Positions 51,801 to 62,157 of a DNA stretch of 64,000 nucleotides are shown piece by piece (position 1 is the stretch's first letter; the number at the start of each line of letters is the position of its first letter). The position numbers were made by a program, and so were the translations under genes. The notes under the pieces are model-generated. The model was not told the DNA's origin and searched no databases. It was given only the letters and a program-made list of their open reading frames with translations. This stretch comes from Trichoplax sp. H2 (Eukaryota > Placozoa > Uniplacotomia > Trichoplacea). The DNA lies in NCBI GenBank assembly GCA_003344405.1, contig NOWV01000108.1, forward strand, positions 124,001 through 188,000. Direction: 5' to 3'.

Positions 51801-53283
51801 AAAGTTCTCGATCTCTTGACAATCAATATGAATGTGCCGAAACGAATGACTTCATAACATCTCCGACAGGTTAATCTAACCACAATTATAGACTTATTCT
51901 TATAGGTAGCAAAACAGTCAAGCTATAACTCTGCTGTCAGTATAGAAAATTATAAATATTTATTAATGTTCTTATGGTATTAATTAATAGATTCAAACGA
52001 ACAATCTGTCATGGGAATCAGAGATAACTCCAGTCAAAAAAAGAAAAAAAAATTCCTAAATTTTTTGCGAAAAGGCAAAAAAAATCAGGCGACTGGGAAT
52101 GATGCGTCAGATCTGACCGACAATGCAGATTATAACCATCACCAGGTACTTAAGAAAGAAGTATTTAGTGCTTTATGATACTGAATTGATTATTATCTTA
52201 TTCTATAATAGAAATTATAGGATAGATATTCTTAATAACCGTATGATAGCGTGATATACGCATAATAAAGATATCAAATTGCTCATTAATTATTATCCTA
52301 TTCTATGGATAGGATAGATATTTTTCATAACCTATAATGGTATAATATGCGCGTAATAAAGACATTAAGTTACTTAGTGATTATTATCCCATTCTACGGA
52401 TAGGATAGACATTCTTTATAACTGTATAATAGGATGATATACACTTAATAAAGGCATTAAATTACATATTGATTATTATCCTATTCTACGGATAGGATAG
52501 ATATTCTTCGTAACCGTATGATAGTGTGATATACGCGTAATAAGTATACCAAATTGCTTAGTGATTATTATCCTATTCATAGAATAGGATAAATATTCTT
52601 CATAGCCGTATAATAGCGCGATATATGCGTAATATACACGTAATAAATACGTCAAATGTCTTATGTCGAATAAAATAATTGGAAATAGAGCTTCATATAA
52701 TTTCACACTCATCTACCAGCCATAAAAATCATATTATCCTTTACATTCTAGGGTAACTCACCATTAGGGAAATCAAGTAGTAGGTAAGTCGCTACTCTAA
52801 AATAAGATGTCTGCAGACAATAACTCTTCTATTGCAAATTAATTTACTGAAGATACTGCTAGAATAGGTTAAATCTTATAATGTAACTCGAATATCTTGA
52901 TGTTCATCTTAATTCAAGTCCACGATATTGCCTTCATATTTTCTTTTTAATCTACTATTATTTTAGCGTTAATGTAGCTGTAAGGAATTCGCCTATCGGA
53001 ATGGATAATCTTAGTACATCGAGTGGAATGAGTTCAAGAGACTTACACAATTATAATAGTCCTTATATTGAAAAATATGAGGAATTTTCAGAAGAAGTAA
53101 GTTGTAAAATAACTTAGATTTCAATAGCGTTGTAATAATATTGCAGATTTTGTACTAATTGAATGTAATCTGCAGTTGTCTGGGCCACCCCTCCCTCCGC
53201 GCTCTAACACGCTTGCTAGAGGTCGAGTTGGTAAATCACTACCTGCATTATCACATAGCCGCAGCACTGATTCAGAAAGATAA
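48890..53283 (+). CDS. Proline- and tyrosine-rich docking/scaffold protein, family not recognised, 5' exons probably missing
   Basis: Exons 48890-49277, 49459-49511, 49913-51869 and 51991-52145 join in consistent phase; exons 52967-53096 and 53176-53283 (stop TAA) also join to each other. The predicted protein lacks any visible folded domain. It has many SH3-type ligands (PPLPLRK, PPPLPLRTNDR, RLPELPPRN, ILPERP, and PPLPPRSN in the last exon) and tyrosine motifs (GYLQL, GYMTM which is a YxxM, NYDTL, SYSHLSF, EEIYERK). A basic hydrophobic patch KKKFLNFLRKGKK (about 52045-52085) could bind membrane. This composition is typical of GAB/IRS/FRS-like adaptors that gather SH2/SH3 proteins, but no family-defining domain is seen. 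The exon at 48890 starts behind an acceptor, so the start codon lies upstream. The junction 52145 to 52967 does not match in phase as I read it: either a small exon or a different splice site is missing. Confidence 0.7.
52187..52660. repeat. Five ~91-bp tandem units with a conserved hairpin, in an intron of the docking-protein gene
   Basis: Units starting TGATTATTATCCTATTCTAC begin near 52187, 52289, 52379, 52470 and 52562. Most contain the inverted repeat TATCCTAT-N7-ATAGGATA; the last copy extends it to TATCCTATTC-ATA-GAATAGGATA. The array fills most of intron 52146-52966. Confidence 0.88.
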
Positions 53284-56200
53284 CTCTACTCTAGCTTGAA
53301 ATATTAATCAGAACAGTGGTTGCACTAAATGGCCTTTTGAGCTAATGAATGATATGATTACAACTATAAACTATTACTTATAAATTAAACTTTCAACTGC
53401 ATAAGCATAGAGGAATATTACTATTTCTGTCCATCATCATGTCTAATTTATGAAATTACAGTGAACTATATATGGTATTCAAAGTATATTAATATAGAAT
53501 ATACATGATTTTGATAAAGTATCTTTTTAAATTTCAAGTCCTTATGTCGTTGAGATAATCATGAATTTTCAGACATTAGACTTGAAAGATAGTATTATTA
53601 TCGTTATGTTAATAGGATAGAATTGCCTGGTAATGATAGCATTAAGTTGGATAGAATACTTTCCATGGGTAATAATTGAATTAAGATGGACAGTTGAAAA
53701 TATTTTTAAATGCCTATGCAGATATTTGTAATCTAATAATGAATCATCTATGTTCTCCATAAAACCCATGAATTTGATACCCATTTATCTACTAGCTAAT
53801 TGATTAACATTTCATTGTTATTTAATGTGGTTATTAACTATAATTTATTTTCTCTATATTGTGCGCAATATTTTAACAAGAGAAATTTTATGTTGTTTCT
53901 TGGTTCAAAAATTATTTAATTTTATCTTCTACCAGCTATAATAGTGAAAAAATGAAATTATTTCACTTGGCTTTTTCTATATACAGTATAAATAAATGAT
54001 TTTGTTGATATAAGCTACGTGATCTTATTGATCCACGTCTAATAATTAAAATTCGTGATTGTTAGTAGTATAGTAGTTATATCAATTTCATATTGTTAAC
54101 AGGATCACTGTAAGATGCTATAGAGATCGTAAGATTAGATTTGGATACGTTATAGAGTTAGAATACGATAATGTGATCGTTAACGGACCTGATGATTTGT
54201 TGATAGTTGCGTTGCATATTGCCAATAGTTACGATAATTTGTGGATACTTTCATACTGGCAACAGATAGAAGAAAGTGGTAAACCTAGTGATTTAACCTT
54301 ATTATGAATAGAGTATTCGATTTGTAGGATGGAATTGTCACCTAATCTTATTCCACTATAAAATCAAATCTAACATGCTAAAAGGAGTATACGCGTATTA
54401 TTACTTTAATGGATGGAGAGTTAAGTAAGTATAGTAGTTAGATCAAAGTTTTAAATAAATCAAATTCCAATCTAGTTGATTGATGTATATTTACAGAAGT
54501 TAGATAGCATTTCAATTAACGTATTCAAATTTAAAATCTATTGCTGTTTACTAGATGAGGAAGCTAATTTAAGAATAAGAAAAAATAATCATGATGTATC
54601 CTTAAAGGTACAGATACTTCTTATTTTTTTTGACATGCTTTCATCCAGAACTTAATTACTTATTTAATAATTTCAGAGAAAATGGAATTAATTACCTTAA
54701 TTGCTATTATACATAAAATAAGCTCTAATGATTGTTAACATGATACGTGTTAGTACTTAAAAAATGCTATCCATTTACTTTATTGAGAAATCTTTCTATT
54801 GCAGAGAACCCATTCAATGATATGTAAGCATATAATTTTGGTCGTATAGAGGATTTAGCCTACTCCTCAAGACATTAGATAAGTTCATATTTCCGATAAT
54901 TCAGTTGGAAGATATTAGAAAATAATTACCAATATGCTTGAAAGCAAGCCTTTTATGATCATACTATAATTTGAAAATGGATACTTATTTGATAGAAGTA
55001 AAGTTAAATATCATATAAATTCATTGAGCTAAAGACGGAAGGAATACTTAAAATTAATTTATTTAGATTAGTGATATACTCTCGAGATCGCTATTTAAGA
55101 ATACTTTTATTATTGGCATGCAATGTATTAATCTTTTTGCAGTTTCTTTATTATATAAATCATTTGAGTCAAGAGCAGAAGGGATAGTTAAAATTAATTT
55201 AAGTCTATTAGTCTAGTGATATACCCGGTACTCTCGACATCGCAATTTAAGAATAGTACTATGCTGCGCATATAAAATACTGCAGTTCTTGAAATTAGAA
55301 GAACTTTTATTGATCTTTTTCCAGACAAACTTTAGATTAGGAATAGTCTCAATTTATATTAATAAAAATGATGACAATCTAGAAGTTCGTCGCCTTAATG
55401 GAAATACTTTTCAAATAAAGTATCGCTAAATGGCTAAGAACTCGTGTCCGACGCAATTATAATTAATTTGCCTTTGATTATAGGCATTATTGATGCTTAA
55501 ATACAGTACATCTAATCAATGCTATGATAGATGTTTGTTACCAAAATAATATTGATAATCGAGATATAGATAAAAATAAACGTCATCAAAGTTATAAACA
55601 GACAATTCGACGAGGGCACGTTGAAGTACCAGTACATAATTTCCCTTCAATTATGCAGTCTTACATATTATAAAACAAAATATTATTTTACTGTCTACAA
55701 AAGTATTAATCTTTCTTATTGATGCTTTTTACTAGTAATATCAAATATTCCAATACTGGCTACTAGGTAAATAGGATTATTTTTAGTCAAGATTAAAGAT
55801 AGCAAAGTTCACTTTCTTCTTTTAGATGTAGTAGAGTTGGAAAGATTACATATACATCAATTAAAATTGAAAATAACAAAGTATTCATCAAAAATTACCC
55901 CAGAAATAATAGAGCAAAGATAATCATAATCCATCGGTGATAGCCATTAAGGATTATATTGAGTCAAATATAGCCAACGATCTGGTGTTCTTGAATAACC
56001 CAACAAAAAAATCTCTCATGACAATCTCTCCTTGATGGTTGTCACGGGTTTAGTTAGCCTAAAATACAATCTAGTTATTATATTTAACAATCTGTCAGAA
56101 TTGAGAATTATAAGTAAGCTTGGCCGATGATAAATTACCACTGATAGTCACTAGGAATTTAATGACCAAAGAATCTGCAATCTAGTGTTATTAATAACCA

Positions 56201-56797
56201 TTTACAATCAAAATTAATTGCTATCTTTAGTTATCACATCTATTTTATATAGGTACTGATATTAAAATGATTGATATAAAGAGAATGATTTCGATAATTA
56301 CAAGACCAACTAATGGATATAAAAAAATAAGAGAAAGAAAATATCTCATCAATTCCTATACAGTACCAGTTTAGGCCTTCTATTCCAATAATACACATCG
56401 AGATTTAATCTTCTCATAAACAATGATGTTGGCTAATCATGTTACGTACTGGATGGAACATAACTATGATAACTAACTTACCAAACTTACAATCACATAC
56501 AAAAATTTTGCTATAGCAAGAATTATTTTAAAAAGTGCTGAGCTACAGAATTAAAGAAAGATTTATAATTACGGTTTACCACAACAAGAATGAAGTGGTT
56601 TTATCTTTGCAACATGGTATAGAGTCCGAAACAGAACTTGTAGAGTAAATTATCTCTTGAAAGGTAAATCTTTCATTCGTTCAACTATTCTATAGTGTAT
56701 CCTATCTATTAGTGATCCTAATACCTCCATTTCAAAGGCAGTAATAGAACTGCCTTAAGTCTTAACGAATGCCTAGGCTTGATTACGTATTATTTTC
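53284..56797. other. Intergenic region between two convergent genes
   Basis: These 3.5 kb of AT-rich DNA show no convincing exon. A diverged direct repeat pair (about 55005-55110 and 55150-55260) shares TTAAAATTAATTTA, TAGTGATATAC and ATTTAAGAATA. Confidence 0.55.
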
Positions 56798-59239
56798 CTA
56801 TTCTTGTGAATGATCTTGTTGTTCTTGGAGATTGTCTTGTTGCTCTTGGAGATTGTCTTGTTCTTGGAGATGATCTTCTTGTTGTTTTTGGTGATTGTCT
56901 TGTTGCTCTTGGAGATTATCTTGTTCTTGAAGATGATCTTCTTGTTGTTTTTGGAGATTGTCTTGTTGCTCTTGGAGATTATCTTGTTCTTGAAGATTAT
57001 CTTGTTGTTGTTGATAGCTTGGTCGAGTTTCTTCAATTACTGCTTCTACAGTTTGCTCTCCTTCATGATCTTGTTCAGTAGGATTTTTATCATCCGTTGA
57101 GTTGGCATTCTCTACTTGTGCTGATGTTGTATTAGGTACTTCGTCTTCATTTTCTTTCTGTTTGGATAGTTCCGCAACCGTTGGAGTTGAATACTGTGCT
57201 GGATTAGGCACAGATCGATTTTTACTAGCAGCACTCTTCAGCAGGAAACGATGAGCGTTAGTCCATTCATCGATATCTCGAACAAAATCTTCGGTGTCAT
57301 CATTATCTGGCGCTGCTAATTCTTTATCAAGGGTATCGGCTGATAATCCTGATACGGCACCAGGTCCATAAGCATATTCAAGATTTTTAGTATTGAGATA
57401 ATCTGCTTCTAAAGCCCTCAATTCTTGATTATCATCTTCTGATACTAAACTGTCAATATCCTCATCTAAGTTTGGATCATGCCAAATCTTTTTAGCTTCT
57501 TCTTTCTGCCTTCTAGTTTTATTGGTTCGACCGTTAACGAACAATCCAATAATATACATTTTCATTAATAAGCGACTCTTTATGGGAGACATCAAGACAA
57601 AGTCGTAACGTCGTTGTTCTAAACGATGCTTGAAAGCTGGCATAATTCTCATAAATTCTTGAGCAGTTTCACGTATTGTACTCTTATGCGATTCATGAAA
57701 TAATGATTTGGGTGCTAAAGTATTATAAGCTTGGATGAGCTCGTCTAATAGATCCCATAATGAATCGAATACAGAGTCCTTCAATAATTCAGCTTCACGA
57801 CAGAAGGCATTAATAATCTTAATTTGACGTGATAATTCATGAACAGGCGCAAAAATGGCCGGTGCTGCTAATGCGTCTTCTAATACTTGGCGACCATTTA
57901 AAACCGCTCTCATATACTTTTTAGTCGTTTCATCAACCACTTCTTCTTCTTCTTCAATTCGCTTTGTTTTTAGCATAGCTGGCCATAATGATCTACGCGG
58001 CAATATAATACGATGATGGCGCAAAGTTAACCAAGTTAACCAGGCTAACGTTACTCCTAGCCATATACCATTAATAATGCCAATTTCAATAGTAAGAAAA
58101 TTTAAGCGTAAGAAAACCGAACTAACACCAAGTGCCAAGAGAAAGCCAAGAAAGCTATTACATATATTGCATATTAAACAGAATATGATGTATAAATTAA
58201 AGGCTGTTAATCTATACGGTCGTGATAAAACAGAAAGTCCCAAAAGGATGACAAAAATAATGCAGATAACTCCAGCTTGCGGCGCTTTTTCATATTCAAG
58301 GCCACCATAAGAAAGTAAGAGTAAGAATTTAACTAATAACATGAGTGGTCGAAAATAAACCCATGGACGATTAAAGGATGAAAATAATTGAAATTGGCCA
58401 ACGGCCCAAATGGTATCAAGCCCGTGGACATATTCAGTTTCTTTCAGTTGGAGATAGCCTTCATGACGAGGTTTAACGGGTGAAAATAATTGGCCTTTTA
58501 TAGTAGCAAACATCCAAATAGGAAATACGACAAAATAGAGGAATAATACAGCGAAAGATGGTGCTAGCATTGCCCAATGTTGACCACTCCAACAGGTTAC
58601 GTTGGTATACACTTTAACGTAAGTGCCGGTTTCTGGCAACTTAGATGTACAGTGTAAAAGACGGACAAGTTGTATACCTATAGGGATTGCCATAATTTGT
58701 GCTATTAACATGAAAGCTCGTTTAAGTTGGGAAAATTGTAATAGCATAATATTGGATGATTTTTTGCGTATGTAAATGTGTGCAGCGATAAAAATAATGG
58801 CAACAACAACAATTCCTACTGCCCAACATAACAGATAATATCGATAATCGATTCCTACTGCAGTTGAATAAACATCAAAATTTCTCGGCTCATCAGGACC
58901 GTAAGCACCTGATTGTAATTTTGTAAATTCCCATATATCTAGATTAAATAAGAATAGAAATCGACCGTTATAAATCCAAGCATAAGGCCATGGCCAAACT
59001 TCTGATACTGCCAGAAGTAATGCAAAACATTGTAGAAAATCCAAAATGATTAGTCCTGCATCGGATATCCATAATGTAATATGACGACGCTTAGCTTGAC
59101 GAGGTATCTGGCGGAAAGTAATCTCAAGATCTTGTTGATCTTCTATATCGAATTCAGGAGCAGTTTCTGGTCGAGCAGGCTTAGAATTATCTTTATTAAC
59201 AGGTAGTAGTGGGATACCTTCTGAGCTTTTTGACGGCAT
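56798..59239 (-). CDS. Intronless eight-helix membrane protein with Gln-rich repeat tail, family unknown
   Basis: One uninterrupted frame of 813 codons from ATG 59239 to TAG. The N-terminus (1-50) is polar and cytosolic-looking. Hydrophobic segments lie at about 57-79, 135-157, 174-195, 223-247, 297-314, 322-339, 347-372 and 381-407, so about eight helices. Notable local motifs are EVWPWPYAWIY after helix 1, PRNFDVYSTAVGIDYRY before helix 2, and RPYRLTAFNLY before helix 7. A loop with four Cys/Trp-rich positions (HCTSK... NVTCWSG) lies between helices 3 and 4. The long C-tail (410-813) starts with an acidic EEEEE run, has helical segments, and ends in 21-residue repeats. The multi-pass core resembles TRP-like or choanoflagellate/protist large membrane proteins only in general layout; I do not assign a function. 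It is the only intronless gene here, which fits a retrocopy or a late gain. Confidence 0.85.
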   Translation of the reverse strand: MPSKSSEGIPLLPVNKDNSKPARPETAPEFDIEDQQDLEITFRQIPRQAKRRHITLWISDAGLIILDFLQCFALLLAVSEVWPWPYAWIYNGRFLFLFNLDIWEFTKLQSGAYGPDEPRNFDVYSTAVGIDYRYYLLCWAVGIVVVAIIFIAAHIYIRKKSSNIMLLQFSQLKRAFMLIAQIMAIPIGIQLVRLLHCTSKLPETGTYVKVYTNVTCWSGQHWAMLAPSFAVLFLYFVVFPIWMFATIKGQLFSPVKPRHEGYLQLKETEYVHGLDTIWAVGQFQLFSSFNRPWVYFRPLMLLVKFLLLLSYGGLEYEKAPQAGVICIIFVILLGLSVLSRPYRLTAFNLYIIFCLICNICNSFLGFLLALGVSSVFLRLNFLTIEIGIINGIWLGVTLAWLTWLTLRHHRIILPRRSLWPAMLKTKRIEEEEEVVDETTKKYMRAVLNGRQVLEDALAAPAIFAPVHELSRQIKIINAFCREAELLKDSVFDSLWDLLDELIQAYNTLAPKSLFHESHKSTIRETAQEFMRIMPAFKHRLEQRRYDFVLMSPIKSRLLMKMYIIGLFVNGRTNKTRRQKEEAKKIWHDPNLDEDIDSLVSEDDNQELRALEADYLNTKNLEYAYGPGAVSGLSADTLDKELAAPDNDDTEDFVRDIDEWTNAHRFLLKSAASKNRSVPNPAQYSTPTVAELSKQKENEDEVPNTTSAQVENANSTDDKNPTEQDHEGEQTVEAVIEETRPSYQQQQDNLQEQDNLQEQQDNLQKQQEDHLQEQDNLQEQQDNHQKQQEDHLQEQDNLQEQQDNLQEQQDHSQE
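56816..57004 (-). repeat. Coding minisatellite, three 63-bp (21-residue) units
   Basis: The protein unit is EDHLQEQDNLQEQQDN(L/H)QKQQ-like, repeated three times with few changes, and built from smaller QEQDNLQ and QEQQDNLQ modules. It lies at the extreme C-terminus of the membrane protein. All reading frames on the other strand are also open over this stretch, a by-product of the periodic sequence. Confidence 0.92.
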
Positions 59240-62157
59240 GATGAGATTAAAAAGTGATCGTTACTTCTTTCTATTCTTCTAAATCTTTTTGTCTCTTCTA
59301 CCCTAGATTTTCCTTACATTGAATTACAATTTCTTGCTATTGAACATTTTATCGCTTATTTTAGATTAATAAAATTGTTCTGTTTCCTTACCCAAAGGGC
59401 TAATCTTGACTATAATCAAACAACCTTAATGAAAATTGATAGATTTCTTGATTTATTAGCGATCGATGATAGAAGACTAAAACACATTGAGCAGTATTAC
59501 TAACCCTATCCGTGATTCATGCCAGCAGTTTCTATAGCAACGCTAGTGACGTCAAACTTGCCATCATCAACGTCATATACTCTGCCTTAATTAACTTTAA
59601 TTATATGCGATCAGCAGCTTCGTTAACAACTACATATTGATATTTTAATCAATGCTAAAGTAGAAACCTTTTTTTATCTAGGCCTTTTTACCGGTAAACT
59701 GAGATAAAAGTCATGATGGCATATGAATATAAGCCGAGAACTACTGTACCTTTAGATAGTCGAAATTCGTTTTAATTCTGATTGCGCATTCTGCAGATAT
59801 GTGGGTATATACAGTACTGTATATGGTAATAGCGTATATAGGACAGTGTATAATAATACACGTACGCAGGATATAGGTAGATTATATATGCAATATCGGA
59901 TGATAGAAACAGCCAGGCTATATGCTATACAGTTTACTGTCAAATACGCTACAAAACCGGTAGTCCTGCTCATATGCAATAAATTTGAGAAGATCGATAA
60001 ACGAGATGATTATTTCTATAGTGATAGTGTATACAGGAAATGATCCGATATTGCACTTAGAACCGTGTATAAGACATGTAGGCATGATGTACTCATAGGT
60101 AAATTATGTACAGTATACGCCGATAGAAACAACTATGCTCTACAGTTTACTGTGAAACACTATAAAACCGGTAGTCCAGCTTATATGCAATAAATTTGAG
60201 AACATTGAAGAACGAGATGATTACTTGTATTTTGGTTAAAAATGAAATCTCCACCTATCCATGTGTAATTGTTGCTTCTATGTAAAACTTCTACATTTTG
60301 CTAGTAATATCCTCGTATGTGATAGGAAATACTCAGTCTATATATTTCACCGCGAAGCACCGTATAAAGATATCTAGTAATTAATTGGATAGAATTATAT
60401 TTTATCAATACGTATACTCGCATATGATATATATTATACGAGTATTAAGGATGTTTATTCTATATTAAACTTGCTGTATATACGCGCATTTTGCTAGCAT
60501 TATACTCGTATGTGATAGAAAAAAACTTTGTCTATCTGTTTCGCCGTTAAATACCGTGTAAAGATATCTAGCATAGCTTGAATACCGTAGCTTTAGAAAT
60601 AATATCAAAGTATTCTTTCTTTTAACAATATGATTATATAATCCCCAATCCTCGTACATCATATATACACTCGTATATTTGTTATGGATGTTTATTCGAC
60701 AGTACAAAGTTAAATTTTACTTTTTCATTATAGGATTATATATCTTGTTATTTTAAGGTTCGTATTTATTCATACAAACTACCAGTATAAAGTCATGCTA
60801 ACTAACACTATCTACAGTTAGTGGCGTATAGACTTTTTATAAATCGTAAAGATTAAATCATAATATGTCTACGACACATTTTCAGTGTCACAAAATACGC
60901 GTACTATTCAACTTTCCTTCAAATTTATTGATCTCTTCATCTTACAGTCCTTGGTCGGAGCATTTTCATTATTTTGAAGGAAGCAGAGGCTTAGCTATTA
61001 AGCACAGGAATACTAAGAGTTTTATCGTAACAGCAGCTTTGTTCTTACTTTACAACTAAGACTATTGAAATAAGTGCTAGTACAGTACAAGTTGTACCGA
61101 ATTAAAAGCATAAATTTGCATAACGGCGCATAAGTGGGTAACTTGAAAGCAGTACTGTACTTTAAATTACAGTGAATAGCAATGCAATTATATTAAAATG
61201 AATTTGAAAGGTCATTGTTGAAAAGTATAACAAGCTACAGGGTATCAAATATTATTTTTCATCCTAGATAGATGAAGATATGCAGTCATCTAACAACAAA
61301 TAGTGAGCACGAGTCACTAGGATTTAATATCAGCTTTATTTCGTTGCTAAGTAAGTGTAGCCAAAATTAAATGCACTTAAGGGCGATATAGAAGCGAGAA
61401 AAATAAAGGATAGCTTGTAAGCAAGAGGAGGTAATTAATAGCTTTAGCTGCATAGCGTAGGTAGCAATGAAGTAGTAGAGTATATTATAACTGATTCCGG
61501 CATAGATACCAATCTGAATATATGGTAGCCATTGAATCTTATTATTGCCAGTGTAAAACTGTAAGAAAGTTATAATGGGGCAATAACGTTAAATTAATGG
61601 AAAGTTAAGTTGAGTGATACAAATAAAATGAATAAATACTTATGACTCGGTTACAAAAAATTCTGTCGTTCAATAATAACATTGAATGAACTTTTTATCA
61701 AGTATTAACTCAGTTACTAGAATATGTTACGATTTATCAGTTTTATGAATTATTGCTTACACAAGAAGAATACCCCAAACACTGTCGAACTAAACATCTG
61801 AAATTTTCTGCTGCTACATGAAAGGAATAATCGCGAGAACGAATATCAATTGATTAGAATAGATATTATCCGCCATACTGTAAGGGAAAACTTTAAGTAT
61901 CTCATAGTTAATACGAAATACAGCAATTTCCTATTTTCTGCCGTTTTTAAATAGGCTTACAGAAATGCGGTAGAATTACGATTACATATACTATATATGA
62001 AAAAGTAAACTGTCCAACACCTCATTTATACTTCATATTACAACATTACAAAGTTAATGGTATAATAGGAAGCTATGATATAATCGGTAATAGGTGTTTC
62101 AATTCTTAGAGATCATGTAATATACACTACTCATTCGAAATTTGTGTTTTGTTTAAT
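59240..62157. other. Intergenic region with two diverged direct-repeat pairs
   Basis: No exon was recognised. The block GATAGAAACA...ACAGTTTACTGT...CTACAAAACCGGTAGTCC occurs at about 59900-60020 and again at about 60120-60235. A second block (TTGCTAG...ACTCGTATGTGATAG...AAAGATATCTAG) occurs at about 60298-60385 and 60490-60580. TACAGTACTGTA motifs lie near 59810. The left edge should contain the promoter of the 813-codon gene, the right edge the 3' end of the phospholipase gene. Confidence 0.6.

Noticed and set aside
56773-57100. Several open frames on both strands over the C-terminal repeat of the membrane protein
   Set aside because: They are shadows of the periodic 63-bp repeat; only the minus-strand frame continues into the 813-codon protein.
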